This document shows positions 1 through 10,959 of a stretch of DNA of 64,000 nt, in pieces. The stretch spans positions 145,138,857-145,202,856 of the forward strand of contig NC_069657.1 in the NCBI RefSeq assembly GCF_027244095.1, in the 5' to 3' direction. This DNA is from Hemicordylus capensis (taxonomy: Eukaryota; Chordata; Lepidosauria; Squamata; Cordylidae). The position numbers and the translations under genes are program-made. Within the stretch, counting starts at the first letter, position 1, and each line of letters opens with the position of its first letter. The notes under the pieces are model-generated. The model saw only the letters and a program-made list of their open reading frames with translations. It was not told the DNA's origin and searched no databases.

Positions 1-287
1 TTGCTAATGTTATTTAACTAAGTCATAAATGAAAACAAGTTTGCTTCTGGAAACATGAAATAATGATAAAATGATAGTCATTCCTGAACAAAATAAAAAG
101 TCTTTGTTGGAGACTTCAAATAGGCCTGTATCACTACTGAATAATGATTATAAGATCTTTATGTCAATTTTGGCTTCAAACATGTAGGGTATTACGTAAG
201 TATATTCATACAGATCAAGCAGAATTTTTGCATAATAGATATCTGAAGCACAGTATTAGAAAAATTATTAATACTGAGGTGATTCTC
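1..287. other. AT-rich sequence, nothing recognised
   Basis: I see no gene, terminal repeat or known repeat motif in this short AT-rich left edge of the window. Confidence 0.5.
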
Positions 288-745
288 ACAATGGAGGGAA
301 ACTGGGCTAAGGGAGCCCAGCCCAGTTTTCCCTCATCATGAGAAATACTGGGCTTGTGGGCAAGCCCAGTGGTTCAACAATGGCTATCCCGCCTAAGAAC
401 CCCTCCCCAAAATAAGGCTAGTGGAGCACAATTTTTACTGATCGTGTGCTCCTGTGGCACAGCTCTGTACCATAGCAACACACAAGTAGACCACGGACCG
501 GGAGGCTACAAGAAGCCTCCCAGCCTCGGGGGTCTCCCCAGAATGACCTGCACACTCATGCGAGGCATCCTGGGACTTTTGGGGGCCAGGCATCCCCAAA
601 TCCTCACCATCCCTACCGCCTCCATTACGGAGCCGGTAATTGTGTAGGCAGCCAATCCAGCTGCCCAGGGCAAGATCCCCGCTCATCTTCGGGGAGAGAG
701 GGCTAAGCCCACTCTCCCCGAAGAGTCCAGTCTACCAGAGTCTAC
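288..745. mobile_element. Non-autonomous DNA element (MITE family M), copy 1
   Basis: The stretch is GC-rich inside AT-rich DNA and has internal short palindromes such as GGGCTTGTGGGCAAGCCC. Both edges carry a form of the motif ATTCTCAC, and the interior phrases (impaired versions of 'cagctctgt..catagcaacac', 'gagaccccc', 'catgc..catcc') match the copies near 925-1430 and 11835-12345. Open frames here are compositional. The superfamily is not clear because no clean target-site duplication could be read. Confidence 0.55.
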
Positions 746-924
746 CAGATCATGTGTAGATTCTCACTTAGCTAAATCCCAGACTAGGTTTTTTTCCCCA
801 AGTTCGTTGATGTTAGAGATCAAGGGGTTGTCTTAAATTCAGAGCCCAGTTAAATAACCTGTATTTAACCTGAAATTTTTAAGGGTCACCTTAAATGTAT
901 CTATCTTCTATTCAGATACATATA

Positions 925-1430
925 GAGACTCTTCTCATGATCAGTGAGAAGAGCCTGGATGGGGTTTGTGGGGAGAGTGTGCGAAGCCCGCTCTCCCTGC
1001 CAACGACCAGTCAGTCTGCTCCGGGCGGCCGAACCAGCCCCCAACACGACTGCCAGCTCTGTTACAGAGCCAGCGGGGGCTGGGGGGATTGGGGGCTGTG
1101 CGGTCCCCGGAAGCTCCAGCATGCCCTCCGTGTGCACACAGGGCATGCTGGAGAGACCCCCAAGCTGGGAGGCTGCTTTTCAGCCTCCTGGTTGGGGGAC
1201 TACTCATGAGTTGCGATGGCACGGAGCCACACCACAGCAACTCATGATCAGAAAGCCCAGGTTAGGGGAGAGCTCACTCTGCTAACCTGGACTTAAGGCA
1301 GGGGCAATTAAGTGGGTTACCCACTTTGACTCAACCGGGCTCGATTGCGAGTCCAGTGAGTCTCACGATTGGTGGGAAGCGGGCTAAGCACCCTTAGCCC
1401 GCTTTCCACTAATCGTGAGAATAGCTTCAT
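925..1430. mobile_element. MITE family M, copy 2
   Basis: This copy begins near CTTCTCATGATCAGTGAGAAG and ends near CGTGAGAATAGCTTC, the shared terminal motif being GAGAATAGC and its complement. It shares with the copy at 11835-12345 the inner phrases CCACTCTCCCTGC-like, GAGCCGG-like and TGGCACGGAGCC-like in the same order. Four overlapping open frames cover it in several registers, which is a composition effect and not coding. Confidence 0.6.
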
Positions 1431-1861
1431 AGTGTTATTGAAAATGCTAAGAAATCAGTGCTTAAATCTCCCATATGTTTTATTTCAAAAGCTAAAGTGA
1501 TTTAATTTTGGGTCAAACTTTCAAAAATTGATTAGAGCTATTTATTATTATCCACTTACAAAAGTGTTAGTTAATGCTCATCTCTCAAATAAATTTGGTC
1601 TTACAAAAGGCATTCACCAGGGTTGCCCTTTACCTGCTTTGCTTTCCCTATTATGTTCAGAGGTTTTAACATTTTAGATAAGAAAAACATTTTAGATAAG
1701 TATTAAAGGAATCAGGAATAGAAAAAGAGTTGCATAATTATGACTTAGAGGCTGCCTTTAAGATAAATAAAGAAAAGACAGAGCTAATTAGTATTCATAC
1801 TGTAAAAAAAGAATATTAAAGAAGATTTAGAAGCGCTAACAGAGCTGTCTGCTATTCAGGA

Positions 1862-1975
1862 GTATTTATTTTTGCATCTATATCCCACTCTTTCTCCAAG
1901 AAGTCCAGAATGTTGTATATAGTTATGTCTATCTCCATAATAACCTTTGAGGTAGGTTAGACTGAGATTTTTTAA
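1862..1975 (-). mobile_element. SINE fragment (tRNA/CORE-like family)
   Basis: The phrases for a scaled bar 'ATATCCCACTCTTTCTCCAAG' (shortened: CACTCTTTCTCCAAG) and AACCTTTGAGGTAGGTTAG match the 3' half of the SINE seen at 9948, 34145 and 56110. Only the tail half is present, inside the L1 remnant. Confidence 0.45.
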
Positions 1976-2962
1976 AAGGAAGGGAGCTTAGGAGTCCCAA
2001 AATCAATGATGCGTTATCATGCCAGCTCCCTACAGTGGGCTATGGAATGCCTTGGCCATTCAAAAAGAGATGGAGCCATCCAAAAGGAGATGGAGAGATG
2101 ACCAACAGTTATATTTCAAGGCAGATCTACAAACGCTTTTTTTTTATCTCTTCAAAAGAGTGAGAAATATTTAGCGTCATTATCTTTTATAATTAATTTT
2201 CTTCTAATCTAGGATAAACATAGGTTAAGAATAAGCCAATTCAAATCTCCGTTGGCTACGGTTTTTTGTTGTGCTTTTAAAAAATATTTTAGTTCAGAGA
2301 GATCTCCCAATTCATTTAAAATCTGGAAAGACAAAGACTTAGACAGGTACAATGATATTGTTCAAGTCCAAAACTTCTGGACTTTGTATGATATAAAAAT
2401 TAAATTAGGTTTTGCATATATTTTGGTTCAAATACTTAAAATTAGGGGTCTTATTTGTAAGGATAAGAGAGCAGGAACATCTGTTGAGATAATATATGGA
2501 CTCTGGGGAGATCTTTCTTTCAAAGAACAAAAACCACCATATATTTAAGATGTATAAAATTTTGTCAAGTAAAGCGATATATATTAAAATGGGGTCAGGA
2601 TTTGGATCCCCAATATCATTTGATATATTGGAATATATATATGGAATAAGAGTAATAATTTCTCACTAGATCTAAAACTACAAGAGAATTGTGTCAAGTT
2701 AATGACTAGATGTTATATAGCTTCAAAATCCCTAAAAAAATTAATATTAATTATAATAATTTCTGTTGGGAGTATAAAAAAGAAGTAGGAAGCACTTTCC
2801 CCCCATCTATGGTGGACTTAGTAGCAGGCAAAGAGATGTTAGGTCCAGACTGTGCTTAGTCCTCTTAGCTTTCTCGCATTGTATTATGAAGACCTTCCTT
2901 AGGAGTATGACATACTTTCTGCCTATATGGTCATTCCTGCTAGTCTTTGTTGTAGAAGACAT

Positions 2963-3415
2963 TAGGGTTGTGCAGAACCCAGACCAGTTCAAACCTTTAT
3001 GAACCGATTGCGTGGTCAACATAAATGGCCTCCACGCATGCACAGAAGTCATACGCACATGAGGCCCTATGCACAAGCGTGGAGGCCAGAATCTGGCCAC
3101 CCGCTGCAGTGGGAGGGGGAGCGCTGGAGGGGCTGAGAGGGGCTGCCACCATAGAGCTGCTTCCACTGCCACTGGAGAGCTGCTGCCACAGCTGCTAAGG
3201 TACACTCTCACCCTCCCCCCTGCCTTGAACATCATTTTAGGCAGGGAATCCCCCTTTGCCTGTAATGGGGAATACTTACCTTGTCAAACCTGGTTCGACA
3301 GCACGAACCAAACCACAAGCCGGTTCTAATGAACCAGTTAGCAGACCAGTGGTTCAGTTCGAATTCAGTTGAAATTCAAACCGAACTGCCGCTGGTGGTT
3401 CCATGCACACCCCTA
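2963..3415. mobile_element. hAT-type MITE with 8-bp target-site duplication
   Basis: The element begins TAGGGTTGTGCA and ends TGCACACCCCTA, an imperfect terminal inverted repeat. It is flanked on both sides by GAAGACAT (2955-2962 and 3416-3423), a perfect 8-bp duplication as made by hAT transposases. It has no transposase frame. The surrounding DNA is the L1 remnant. Relatives with the same terminus are at 58319-58773 and, partially, at 7926-8160, 10960-11145 and 62100-62367. Confidence 0.85.
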
Positions 3416-3708
3416 GAAGACATCAGAAAATAACAATTATACCAGCTTTAGCTATGTGGGAGGAAATATGGCAAAACTGACAGCATATATATATGAAATG
3501 GGAGGCAAAAAGTAACTCTTTTGTGAATAACTGGGAAAGTTTCACTGAATATTACATACAAAAGCCACATCATTCTAAAGATATTTCTCATCCGTTCAAC
3601 AGATTGTAATACAGGATGATGGTTATATAATGATAGTGGTGAATGTAAAAGTCTGTGTTTATTATTTTAAGTTATATGAATAATTAAAAATATGAATTTT
3701 AAAAATGC

Positions 3709-4870
3709 AATCTCCCACATCTAGCTTGATGTAGTATATTGTGCAACACCACCTCAGGAGTCCATCAACTGATTCTGCTGCATGTGTAGATTTAGGCCAG
3801 TCTGCAATGTGCAAATGCTGATAGACTACATATTGCCGTTAATTTTAGGAGGGGAAGTATATGAACCATTCATATAATCCATTACAACATAATGTATTCC
3901 AATTTGGGGGAAATGCAGACTCTAGAAATATTCAGTAATATCCAATCTGAATAGAGGCCAATCCAGTTACCCACTCTTACAGAATGGGGATAAGATACAT
4001 GAAATCTTTCTTGAAACATTTATAGACTCATCAGCAAAACTTCCAAGGAGCATATTTTGTTAACAATTCATGTAAGAAGATTCCCAGACCTGGTAATCTC
4101 CTTCCAATCTCTTAATATCCAGAAGAGAAATCTGAAAATGCTTCTCTTATCCTATAAATAAAGCTTCCAATATGTATTAAAACTTTAGGCTGCAATCAAA
4201 GGTAAACTTACCTGGGAGCAACCCTCATTAAACCTAGTGTTACTTACTTCCAGTAAACCCACACTGGACTGAATTGCACATTGCTTAATCTGTTGATTTT
4301 GCTGGTTCATTAGTAACAGTTAGAAAAGACATTGCTGAATTCAGACACCTAGTGCTCAAAAATCAAAATAAGTTACACTAGTCTAGAAGCCCAAATCATG
4401 GTCAATACATAGGAAGATAATTTTGGATAGGTCTTGAATCATAGGACCAACCAGTCATAATGAAAAGCCCTGCCCATTCAATTCCACAATTTGTGAGATA
4501 CTGACTTACAACCAATGACATCCCTCTCAGAAATGAAAAGGGTTAATTAAAGCATTTCACCATAATGATGTTCCTGGGGAAGACATGATGCTCCCTGGAA
4601 ATTTTCTGAGTCATATGTCATGCAACATTACTTACATATACAGTACTTCAGTAAAATTCCAAAAAGAGTGCAAAAGTGCCAGTTCTTCAAAGGAGGCAAT
4701 AATGATCCCAGAAAGTATCACTCAATTACCCCCTTTGTGTTGTCTTCAAACTGTAAACCAAGTTTTCACTGAACAAATTGGAAGACTGGGCTGTAACAAA
4801 TGAGATTGTAACTGAATAACAGGCTGGATTCTGGAGGTGGGGGTGGGGGGCTGGATGCAGTTGTTCAGGG
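3709..4870. repeat. Duplicated block 1a (matches OR upstream flank)
   Basis: Phrases in this block recur in order at 14640-15210: GATTCTGCTGCATG with TAGACTACATATTGC, then AAGCCCAAATCA followed by TAGGTCTTGAATCATA, then GAACAAATT and GAATAACA..CTGGA. That second copy is directly upstream of the intact olfactory receptor. Copy 1a is longer because of private insertions, including a palindromic repeat at about 4185-4285 (GGGAGCAACCCTCATTAAAC with a complementary half). No exon was recognised in it. Confidence 0.7.
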
Positions 4871-6609
4871 CTCTGTGTGTGTGTGTGATGTCCAGTGCCC
4901 AAACATATATGGACCTTTTGCGGATCTAACCACAACCTTCAACAATATTAATCACAAATTGTTTGTTTATTATTTAGTGTGCTTCTATACTGCCCCAAAC
5001 TTGTGTGTCAGGGCAGTTAACATCATCATAATTACAGGATAATTAGGATAATTAAAACAACAATTAAATATTAAGACAAGTTTATAATCACATTTAAATC
5101 TAATTAAAAGCTTAGAAGAATAGGTGTGTAGACTTTGGAAGCAGTCCTGTCTGGGTTTCATATCTGGTCAAGATATTTTTCTCTGTAATTTATTTTCATA
5201 GGAGAAGTGCTTCTAAAACTTACATATGGAGCTGTAATCAGGGGTTTAGCTGGGATACAAACCTCAAAGTTTCCCCAAATAAATTCCTTAGACTTTCTTT
5301 TCTTGTAAGAGTGCCTCGAGGGCCTTTCCCAGACAGCAGGCTTAACTGCGGAATTAAGAGAAGTAAAATAGAGTGAGTTATGAGGTAATATATTATGAGG
5401 TAATATATAAGTACAATAAAGTAAACTGGAAGAAACCTGGAGAACATTCACACAGGGCTGCTTTAATAGGGTTCTTGTCAGCTCCTTTCAATTTTTTTCT
5501 GTGCTTCGTTTATACCATGCACCGTTCAAGTCCATTTAGGGTGTACTACTCCCAGTGGTACTTTATGGTGAACATAAGAACATAAGTAGGCTTTTCTTAA
5601 AGCCTCACTTTTTTCTTTTTTAAATTTTTAACATTTGTTTGATGATCTTGCAGAAAATCATACACACCTGTCCAAATGCGGGTGCATACGGTGTTCCACA
5701 AGATCACCAAGCAATTAAAAAAAAAAATAGCAAAGCGTGATGCTTTAAGAAAAGCCTTCTTATGTTCACCATAAAGTACCACTGGGAGTCAAACAGAGTC
5801 AGGAGACTTTTCAAAAGAGGGGGAAAGAGATAGATTTTATTAAAAGAGGAAAACATAATGCACCACGCAGGTGCATAGCACGATGTTCCGCAATATCACC
5901 AAGCAAATGTTTTTTTTAAGTGAAAAAAGCGAGGCTTTAAGAAAAGACACTCTCTCACTATGGCCCCTCCATACATCTCAGAAGAAATGCTGGGCTACTT
6001 AGAAGTATTCCAAAAAGCTGCCATAAAAAGTGTATCTTTTTAGCACGGGCATACAGTAATTCGGGCTAAGCTTCAGTGCACAGAGAAAACCCTGATACAT
6101 TTGCGGAGTGCACCTCGATATCCTGCAGGGACTTCAATGTAAATCCCTCCAATGTGCGAATGAACACCCACCATTCCCGTGGTAAAGCAAAGTAAATTTG
6201 TCATCTGGGAATGGCTCAGGAATCCCCAAAACATGTTCTAGGGTTCATCATATCTTCTGAATGACCTTGATATCTTACCTCCGGGGTCGCAATTTTTGCA
6301 ACAGCTGTGCAGCATTTGAGGAGAAGACTTGCACAAACTTGTGGGTTGTAAATGAGCCTTTGTGTTAAATGTTTGATTTTAATATCTCCACTGTAGAATG
6401 TACTATCTTAGCCTGGTACATTTTGGTTCTGTTTTATGCTACTATTGCAATGACTTATTAAGCCAATCTTACTGCATTTTTTGCCATATGATCTTATGAT
6501 CTGTCTGGTCAGACAATTAATCTGTTGTGCATGTATGAGTGTAAAGAGATGTCAGAAAGTGAAAATGGGACAAATAGCTAGACTGCCTAATGAAATCATC
6601 CACCCACCC
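4871..6609. other. Non-coding stretch between duplicated blocks
   Basis: Apart from the fold-back element at 5548-5789 and its partial repeat near 5860-5960, I recognise no gene here. Short open frames on both strands lack any domain likeness. A short GT-rich tract lies at 4875-4888. Confidence 0.5.
5548..5789. mobile_element. Fold-back MITE with long terminal inverted repeats
   Basis: The left end ACTCCCAGTGGTACTTTATG is matched by its complement at the right end, and the pairing continues through GTGAACATAAG and AGGCTTTTCTTAAAGC for about 50 bp per arm. The loop holds a motif (GTGTTCCACAAGATCACCAA) repeated in direct orientation at about 5882-5905 outside the element, where AGGCTTTAAGAAAAG also recurs. 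A stem-loop of this size is typical of fold-back transposons. The family is not identified. Confidence 0.65.
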
Positions 6610-7845
6610 GATTACTTTATTCTCCCTTTTGTATATCTGAAAATAACAGGTCATGATCCTGCCAAAGCTATACATTTAAATCTCAATGACTTACACCCAC
6701 ACTACGTTAATATTATTACTCAGGAGTTAATCTAAAGCAGGACTGCAAATTTCAACCCTCCAGGTGTCCTTGTACTACAACTCCCATCATCTTTTACTAT
6801 TAGCCACTGTTACTGAGGATGATGGGAGTTGTATTCCAACAGCAGCTGGAGGCTCAAAGTTGTGCAGCCCTGATCTAAAGGAATCCTTAATTTCAATAGG
6901 ACTTCCACTGAGTAATTTAGTCAAGATGTCAGTCATTGACTGCAATAGGACGACTAAAGAACATACTGTTTGGTGTTTTTTTTTTTTAAGATGAAACATA
7001 TAGACATTACATGAAGAAAAAAAACAAGAAAATGCCCATTCTGGAACCACACACCTGGCTTGTATTTTCAGTTTTTGATAGCCTCGCTTGATTCTTCAAG
7101 GTTGTCGTTGCTGTTTCTTGCTGTCCCTGATGTAATGTGTTGAAAGCAAAAAGCATATGAAGCATATGAAGCACTAAAAAGAGCCGTTGGTTTTTTCAGG
7201 TACTGGACAGTGAAATCTCTGATCTATAAATTGTATCTCGAATACTTGCATTCAAAAGAGTTCTTATGCTTTTCACCAATAAGGACTGATTGGATGCCTC
7301 ACTGGTGGATACAGTAGCTAATAAACTCTGCACCAAGTGGAAGAAGGCTATGTATGCCTATTAGACTATGAGCTTTTTATATGTATATCTGAGAAAAGCT
7401 CAATACTTGTCTAACTTCTCTGTTGGAAGATGTTCATTAGTCTTCCCCATTTCCTAATTAATAATTACCAGCTGACATGATCTTTGGGATGATGGGCAGT
7501 AAAGAGGGGAGACGTAACTGTACTATTTGCCGAATTACAAGAGAAATATTCTGTCAGACGCTAACAATAATTCATCAACTTGGATAATAAGATCCCAGGA
7601 GCTAAGAGAAGGAGAAGTGGGACAGTAGCCAAAGAAGCAGCTAAATTTTATAGTACTTTAGAAAAGTACTTGCAGCAGGCTCTGATGCTCTTCTTAATTT
7701 ATTGCACCCAATTGTACGTAGGCTTTTTGCAAAGTTATTCCATGGAAGTTATTCCATGGTTATTTGGAAGTTATTCCAAAGTTATTCTATCAAAAACCTT
7801 CCATCTAGAACAAATATATTTCATGTTAAGTCAGTGTATCCACGG
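6610..7845. repeat. Duplicated block 1b (matches 17005-17917)
   Basis: Long near-identical phrases recur at 17005-17917: GCCCATTCTGGAACCACACA, GATGTAATGTGTTGAAAGCA, TTGGAAGATGTTCATTAG, AATAAGATCCCAGGAGC and GGGACAGTAGCCAAAGA. Both copies end at the same point with the same tRNA-type SINE, so the SINE predates the duplication. The block sits on the 5' side of the receptor position and may include distal promoter or 5' UTR exons, but none can be proven by eye. Confidence 0.8.
6738..6878. mobile_element. Palindromic MITE, ACTCCCATCAT type, copy 1
   Basis: The element folds on itself: CTACAACTCCCATCATC near the left is answered by GATGATGGGAGTTGTA on the right, with CAGGACTGCAAATTT and GTTGTGCAGCCCTG as outer arms. 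The same structure recurs at 35355-35480, 61665-61795 and 62993-63145. It lies inside duplicated block 1b and is absent from block 2b, so it inserted after the duplication or was lost from the other copy. Confidence 0.7.
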
Positions 7846-7920
7846 GGCCATGGTTGTAACTCAATAGCAGAGCAAACAGTTTGCATGAAGAAGGGTCCCA
7901 GTTATGATTCCTGGCATATA
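7846..7920 (+). mobile_element. tRNA-derived SINE fragment
   Basis: The phrase TAACTCAATAGCAGAGCA followed by GGGTCCCAGTTATGATTCC is a decayed tRNA-like A box and B box. It is at the same place in the duplicated block as the SINE at 17918-18090, and is cut short by the hAT MITE that follows. Confidence 0.55.
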
Positions 7921-7925
7921 CAGAA

Positions 7926-8160
7926 TAGGGGTGTTTGAGCCGAGCTCAATGTCAAACCAGCTCAGCTCGACAGGTTTGGGATCAAACTGGACCGGCCTCA
8001 GCTGGTTTGAGTTCGGACCAAACTGGTCCAGAGCTCTACTGCAGGTGGGGATTCTGTTACTACTTACAAAGTCCCATTTGTTGCAGCAGCTGCAAGGGGG
8101 CAGCAGCAGCTCCCCACCTCACCCCCACTGGCCTCCCCCGAGAAGCCACATTTAATTTTG
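7926..8160. mobile_element. hAT-type MITE, partial
   Basis: The start AGGGGTGTTTGAGCCGAGCT resembles the TAGGGGTGTGCA terminus of this family, and the interior has the family's run of repeated 'CTGGT/ACCAG' pairs and a GCAGCAG/CCCCACC core. A clean right end was not found. Confidence 0.5.
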
Positions 8161-9189
8161 GTTATTGGGTAGATGTTTTTGTATGTCAGAGAGAAGATCT
8201 TAAATATATTTTTTGGATTGCAGCCTTTGGCTGGCAGTGGAGGCATACCTCTTGGGGAAAGCAGTGACGGGATAGGGGCATTTTATTTAAGCAAGTATCC
8301 CCAGCTATAAAAGTCATGAGTCCCATCTATCTCCAGGAGCTCCTTTCTCTTATGAGGTAATGGAGGTTTTTGCCAGGATGTTTCGGTTAAACCAGGGAAA
8401 AAGGAATCCTACCATCGTGTCTCAAGTGAATCTCTTTTTGAGGCAGAATGTCAAAAGAGGGCACTAAGATCTCACCTCTATGGGTATTTAAAAACATTGA
8501 ACAAACCATTTGACTACTTTAAAAACCGTAGGTTCTTCGCCAATCTCAGGAATGTTAGGTGGAGCCTGTAACAGCAGACTTAAACATTAAACAGATGTAA
8601 GCTATGGTTTTCAGAAGGTTTGTCCTAGATTATGTTGTAAAGGAACTGCTTCCCCTATGGAAGTGCTCTAACATAAGCAATTTAGCATGACATGAGCATG
8701 GCCCTGTGATGGCTCGCCCTCAAAACTCAAGGGTAGGAAGAGTTAGTATTAGGAAGAATAGGGTCACTGTCACTTGAAGGTTTTCCAAGGCCACAAAAGT
8801 GACACCAAGTGGTTGTGAATATTGAAGCAGTGGTAGGGTTTGGGGATGTACTGGTGAGTAGAGTAAGATTGGTGAATCTTTTTGTTTACTAGCTCATGGT
8901 TTTCAGAGATCTAGAGAAATTAATCACCCAAAAGAGCAATATTGTAATATATCAGTGAAATTTGTTTTGAAACATATACGTACTTTGACAGCTATTGAGA
9001 AAGTTCAGCTCAAAGTGGACCAAGTTCTGGATGTCGATGAAAAATTTGATGTCACCAATTACATGAGGACAAAGAAGATGGACATTTTACTGTACTTCTT
9101 ATAGAATTCTTATTCTTCTCTCTGTTGGATGTTTCTATTTTTGTAAATAACTTTTAGTAATGTAATTTCAGGATTAAGTATACTAGGGG
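8161..9189. other. Unrecognised non-coding stretch
   Basis: No known repeat end, open frame with family likeness, or exon-like block was recognised. A short open stretch near 8970-9110 (reading AIEKVQLKVDQVLDVDEK) is uninterrupted for about 40 codons but has no splice context I can defend. Confidence 0.4.
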
Positions 9190-9440
9190 TTTTTTTATGT
9201 AGTGCTGGAAAAATTTGACAAAGTTCCACACCAAAGGCTCTTCAGTTAACTTAGTAATCATGGGATAAGTGGACAGGTTCATGTGTGGATTGGTAACTAG
9301 TTAAAGGACAGGAAACAGAGGGTAGGAATAATTGGACAGTTTTCACAATGGAAGGAAGTGAGAAGTGGGTTCCCCCAGGGATCTGTACTAGGACCAGTGC
9401 TCTTTAACTTGTTCATAAATGATCTAAAAATTGGGGTGGG
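9190..9440 (+). mobile_element. CR1-type LINE fragment (reverse transcriptase)
   Basis: Forward translation gives FDKVPHQRL, then GISGQVHVWIGN, then LKDRKQRV and finally [20 protein letters not shown]. The [17 protein letters not shown] block is the classic CR1/Jockey reverse transcriptase motif. Two stops interrupt the frame. Only this internal slice of the polymerase is present. Confidence 0.85.
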
Positions 9441-9947
9441 CCTTGGGACAAAAATTGCTGATGGTCCCTGCTGCCCCACCTCCTCACCTTCTTCTTCGGA
9501 CAGGCAGGAGTGGGAGCGCAAAGAGGAAGCTATATCTCACCTGGAGAGGTCCCCTCTTCCTCAGGGCAGGGCCCAGGGGCATTTGGTTCCCCACCCCCGC
9601 CATCGCCACACACATAAACACACTTGTTCAGTTACAGCTAGGCCCTTGGGCTAGAGTTCCAGGAGCTACAAGAAAGAGAGAAAAGGAATCTGGTTTGTAA
9701 GTTTGATAATCCCTTCAGTTTTTTAAAAGGTTATTTAATTTCTCCCTCGTTACTTTTACACCTGACTGAAGAGTTGTGAATGTATGGAATTTTTTTTTCA
9801 TACAACTACATCCCTATATTTCTCCAGTGTTTAAAACCATGTCCAAGCTTTATTGTCACCTACTACAGGAAGGGTAATGTCACATTTAGGATGATTAGAG
9901 ACTGGTGACAGTGGAGTTGTACTACAGGGATAGTGGTGATGGAAGGC
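9441..9947. other. Unrecognised non-coding stretch
   Basis: GC-rich at the left and AT-rich at the right. Overlapping open frames at 9358-9700 extend out of the CR1 fragment by chance. No repeat family recognised. Confidence 0.4.
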
Positions 9948-10148
9948 TTTTATTTTATTTATTATTTTACATTGTATATCCCTCTCTTTGGGCTCCAAGG
10001 AGCCCAGAGCGGTGTACTACATACTTAAGTTTCTCCTCACAACAACCCTGTGAAGTAGGTTAGGCTGAGTGAGAAGTGACTGGCCCAGAGTCACCCAGCT
10101 AGTATCATGGCTGAATGGGGATTTGAACTCGGATCTCCCCAGTCCTAG
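9948..10148 (-). mobile_element. tRNA-derived CORE-like SINE, main part (split by an LTR)
   Basis: Read on the minus strand this is the tail and core of a common squamate SINE: the core AGTCACTTCTCACTCAGCC with ACAGGGTTGTTGTGAGG and the tail CCGCTCTGGGCTCC. The tRNA-like head, with GGTTAGAGTGCTGGACTAG, is found 770 bp away at 10922-10959, beyond a solo LTR. Other copies: 34145-34336 and 56110-56325. Confidence 0.8.
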
Positions 10149-10921
10149 TGCTATACCATCCAAATGGTTCTTTTACTGGGTCAGCGAGCCAAAGTACATC
10201 ACCAGCGGAGAAGTTTTAAAAAGGCTTTATTTGCTCTGCAGAAGCAAAGGTTCTGGCCGGCTAGTGCCCAAATTCCAGAACCCCGATCATCATTTACAAC
10301 AGATTTTTATACATTACAGATCACATAGGCAAGTACAGTGGTCCCTCGACTTACAAACTACTCGACATAAGTATTTTTCGAGTTACAAACGGCAGTTTTA
10401 GATCCGGTTTTAGATGCGGTTTTTTCGACTTACAAATTTTTAGATGGGGTTTCCTCGACTTACAAATTTTTAGATGGGGTTTCCTCGGTTTACGAATTTT
10501 ACATGCGGTTTCCTTGACTTGCCTGCCTGTTTACTGCCTGTTTATTCTTGAAAAGAAATGTTCCTGTGCAGTTTGCAAGCCTTACTGGGGGTCTGGGTCT
10601 TTTTTCTAGGCTCCGGAACGCATTAATCCGTTCCCAATGCATTCCTATGGGAAACCGCTTTTCGACTTACGAATTTTTCAACTTACAAATGTGCATTCGG
10701 AACGGATTAATTTCGTAAGTAGAGGGACCACTGTAATCTCTTTAATACATGATAACAGTATCTTCTCATTTCCTTTCCTGTGTAAACTTAATTGTACTTT
10801 GTTCCTACTTAAGTAACTGTTTCAGCTGGGGAGGAAATTCCTTCTTAACTTTTTATCATATTGTGTGTTTTAGACCTTTCAGCATGACTAGATTAGTTTT
10901 ATAAGTTAATCAATTATATCA
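10149..10921 (-). mobile_element. Solo LTR of an endogenous retrovirus or LTR retrotransposon
   Basis: On the minus strand the unit starts TGATATAATTG and ends GGTATAGCA, with CTAG duplicated at 10145-10148 and 10922-10925. It carries a TATAAAAATC box and an AATAAAGCC polyadenylation signal in LTR order. It has no internal coding region, so it is a solo LTR left by recombination. It inserted into a SINE and later received a Tigger-like MITE. The family (Ty3-like or ERV) cannot be decided from the LTR alone. An old fossil. Confidence 0.8.
10336..10733. mobile_element. Tigger-like (Tc1/mariner) MITE
   Basis: The ends CAGTGGTCCCTCGACTTAC and GTAAGTAGAGGGACCACTG are inverted repeats flanked by TA on both sides (10334-10335 and 10734-10735), the target duplication of mariner/pogo elements. 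The body repeats TTACAAATTTTTAGATGGGG in tandem. It is non-autonomous and nested in the solo LTR. Confidence 0.88.
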
Positions 10922-10959
10922 CTAGTCCAGCACTCTAACCACTACACCTCGCTGGCTCA
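10922..10959 (-). mobile_element. SINE head displaced by the LTR insertion
   Basis: This is the missing tRNA-like 5' end of the SINE at 9948-10148: on the minus strand GAGCCAGCGAGGTGTAGTGG is followed by TTAGAGTGCTGGACTAG. It abuts the CTAG duplication that ends the solo LTR. Confidence 0.8.

Larger units (their letters stand above)
1440..3705 (+). mobile_element. L1-type LINE remnant, 5'-truncated and decayed
   Basis: Reading forward from about 1500 gives GFG-SNFQKLIRAIYYYP followed by VLVNAHLSNKFGLTKG and IHQGCPLPALL, which is the L1 reverse transcriptase block ending in the conserved QGCPLSPLLF motif. A later frame (2252-2548) reads SERSPNSFKIWKDKDLDRYND, like the C-terminal part of L1 ORF2. 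Frames are interrupted repeatedly, so it is long dead. A run ending in ATGAATTTTAAAAATG near 3700 looks like the 3' tail, after which homology to the olfactory-receptor flank block begins. A hAT MITE (2963-3415) and a SINE piece (about 1862-1975) lie inside it. Confidence 0.7.
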
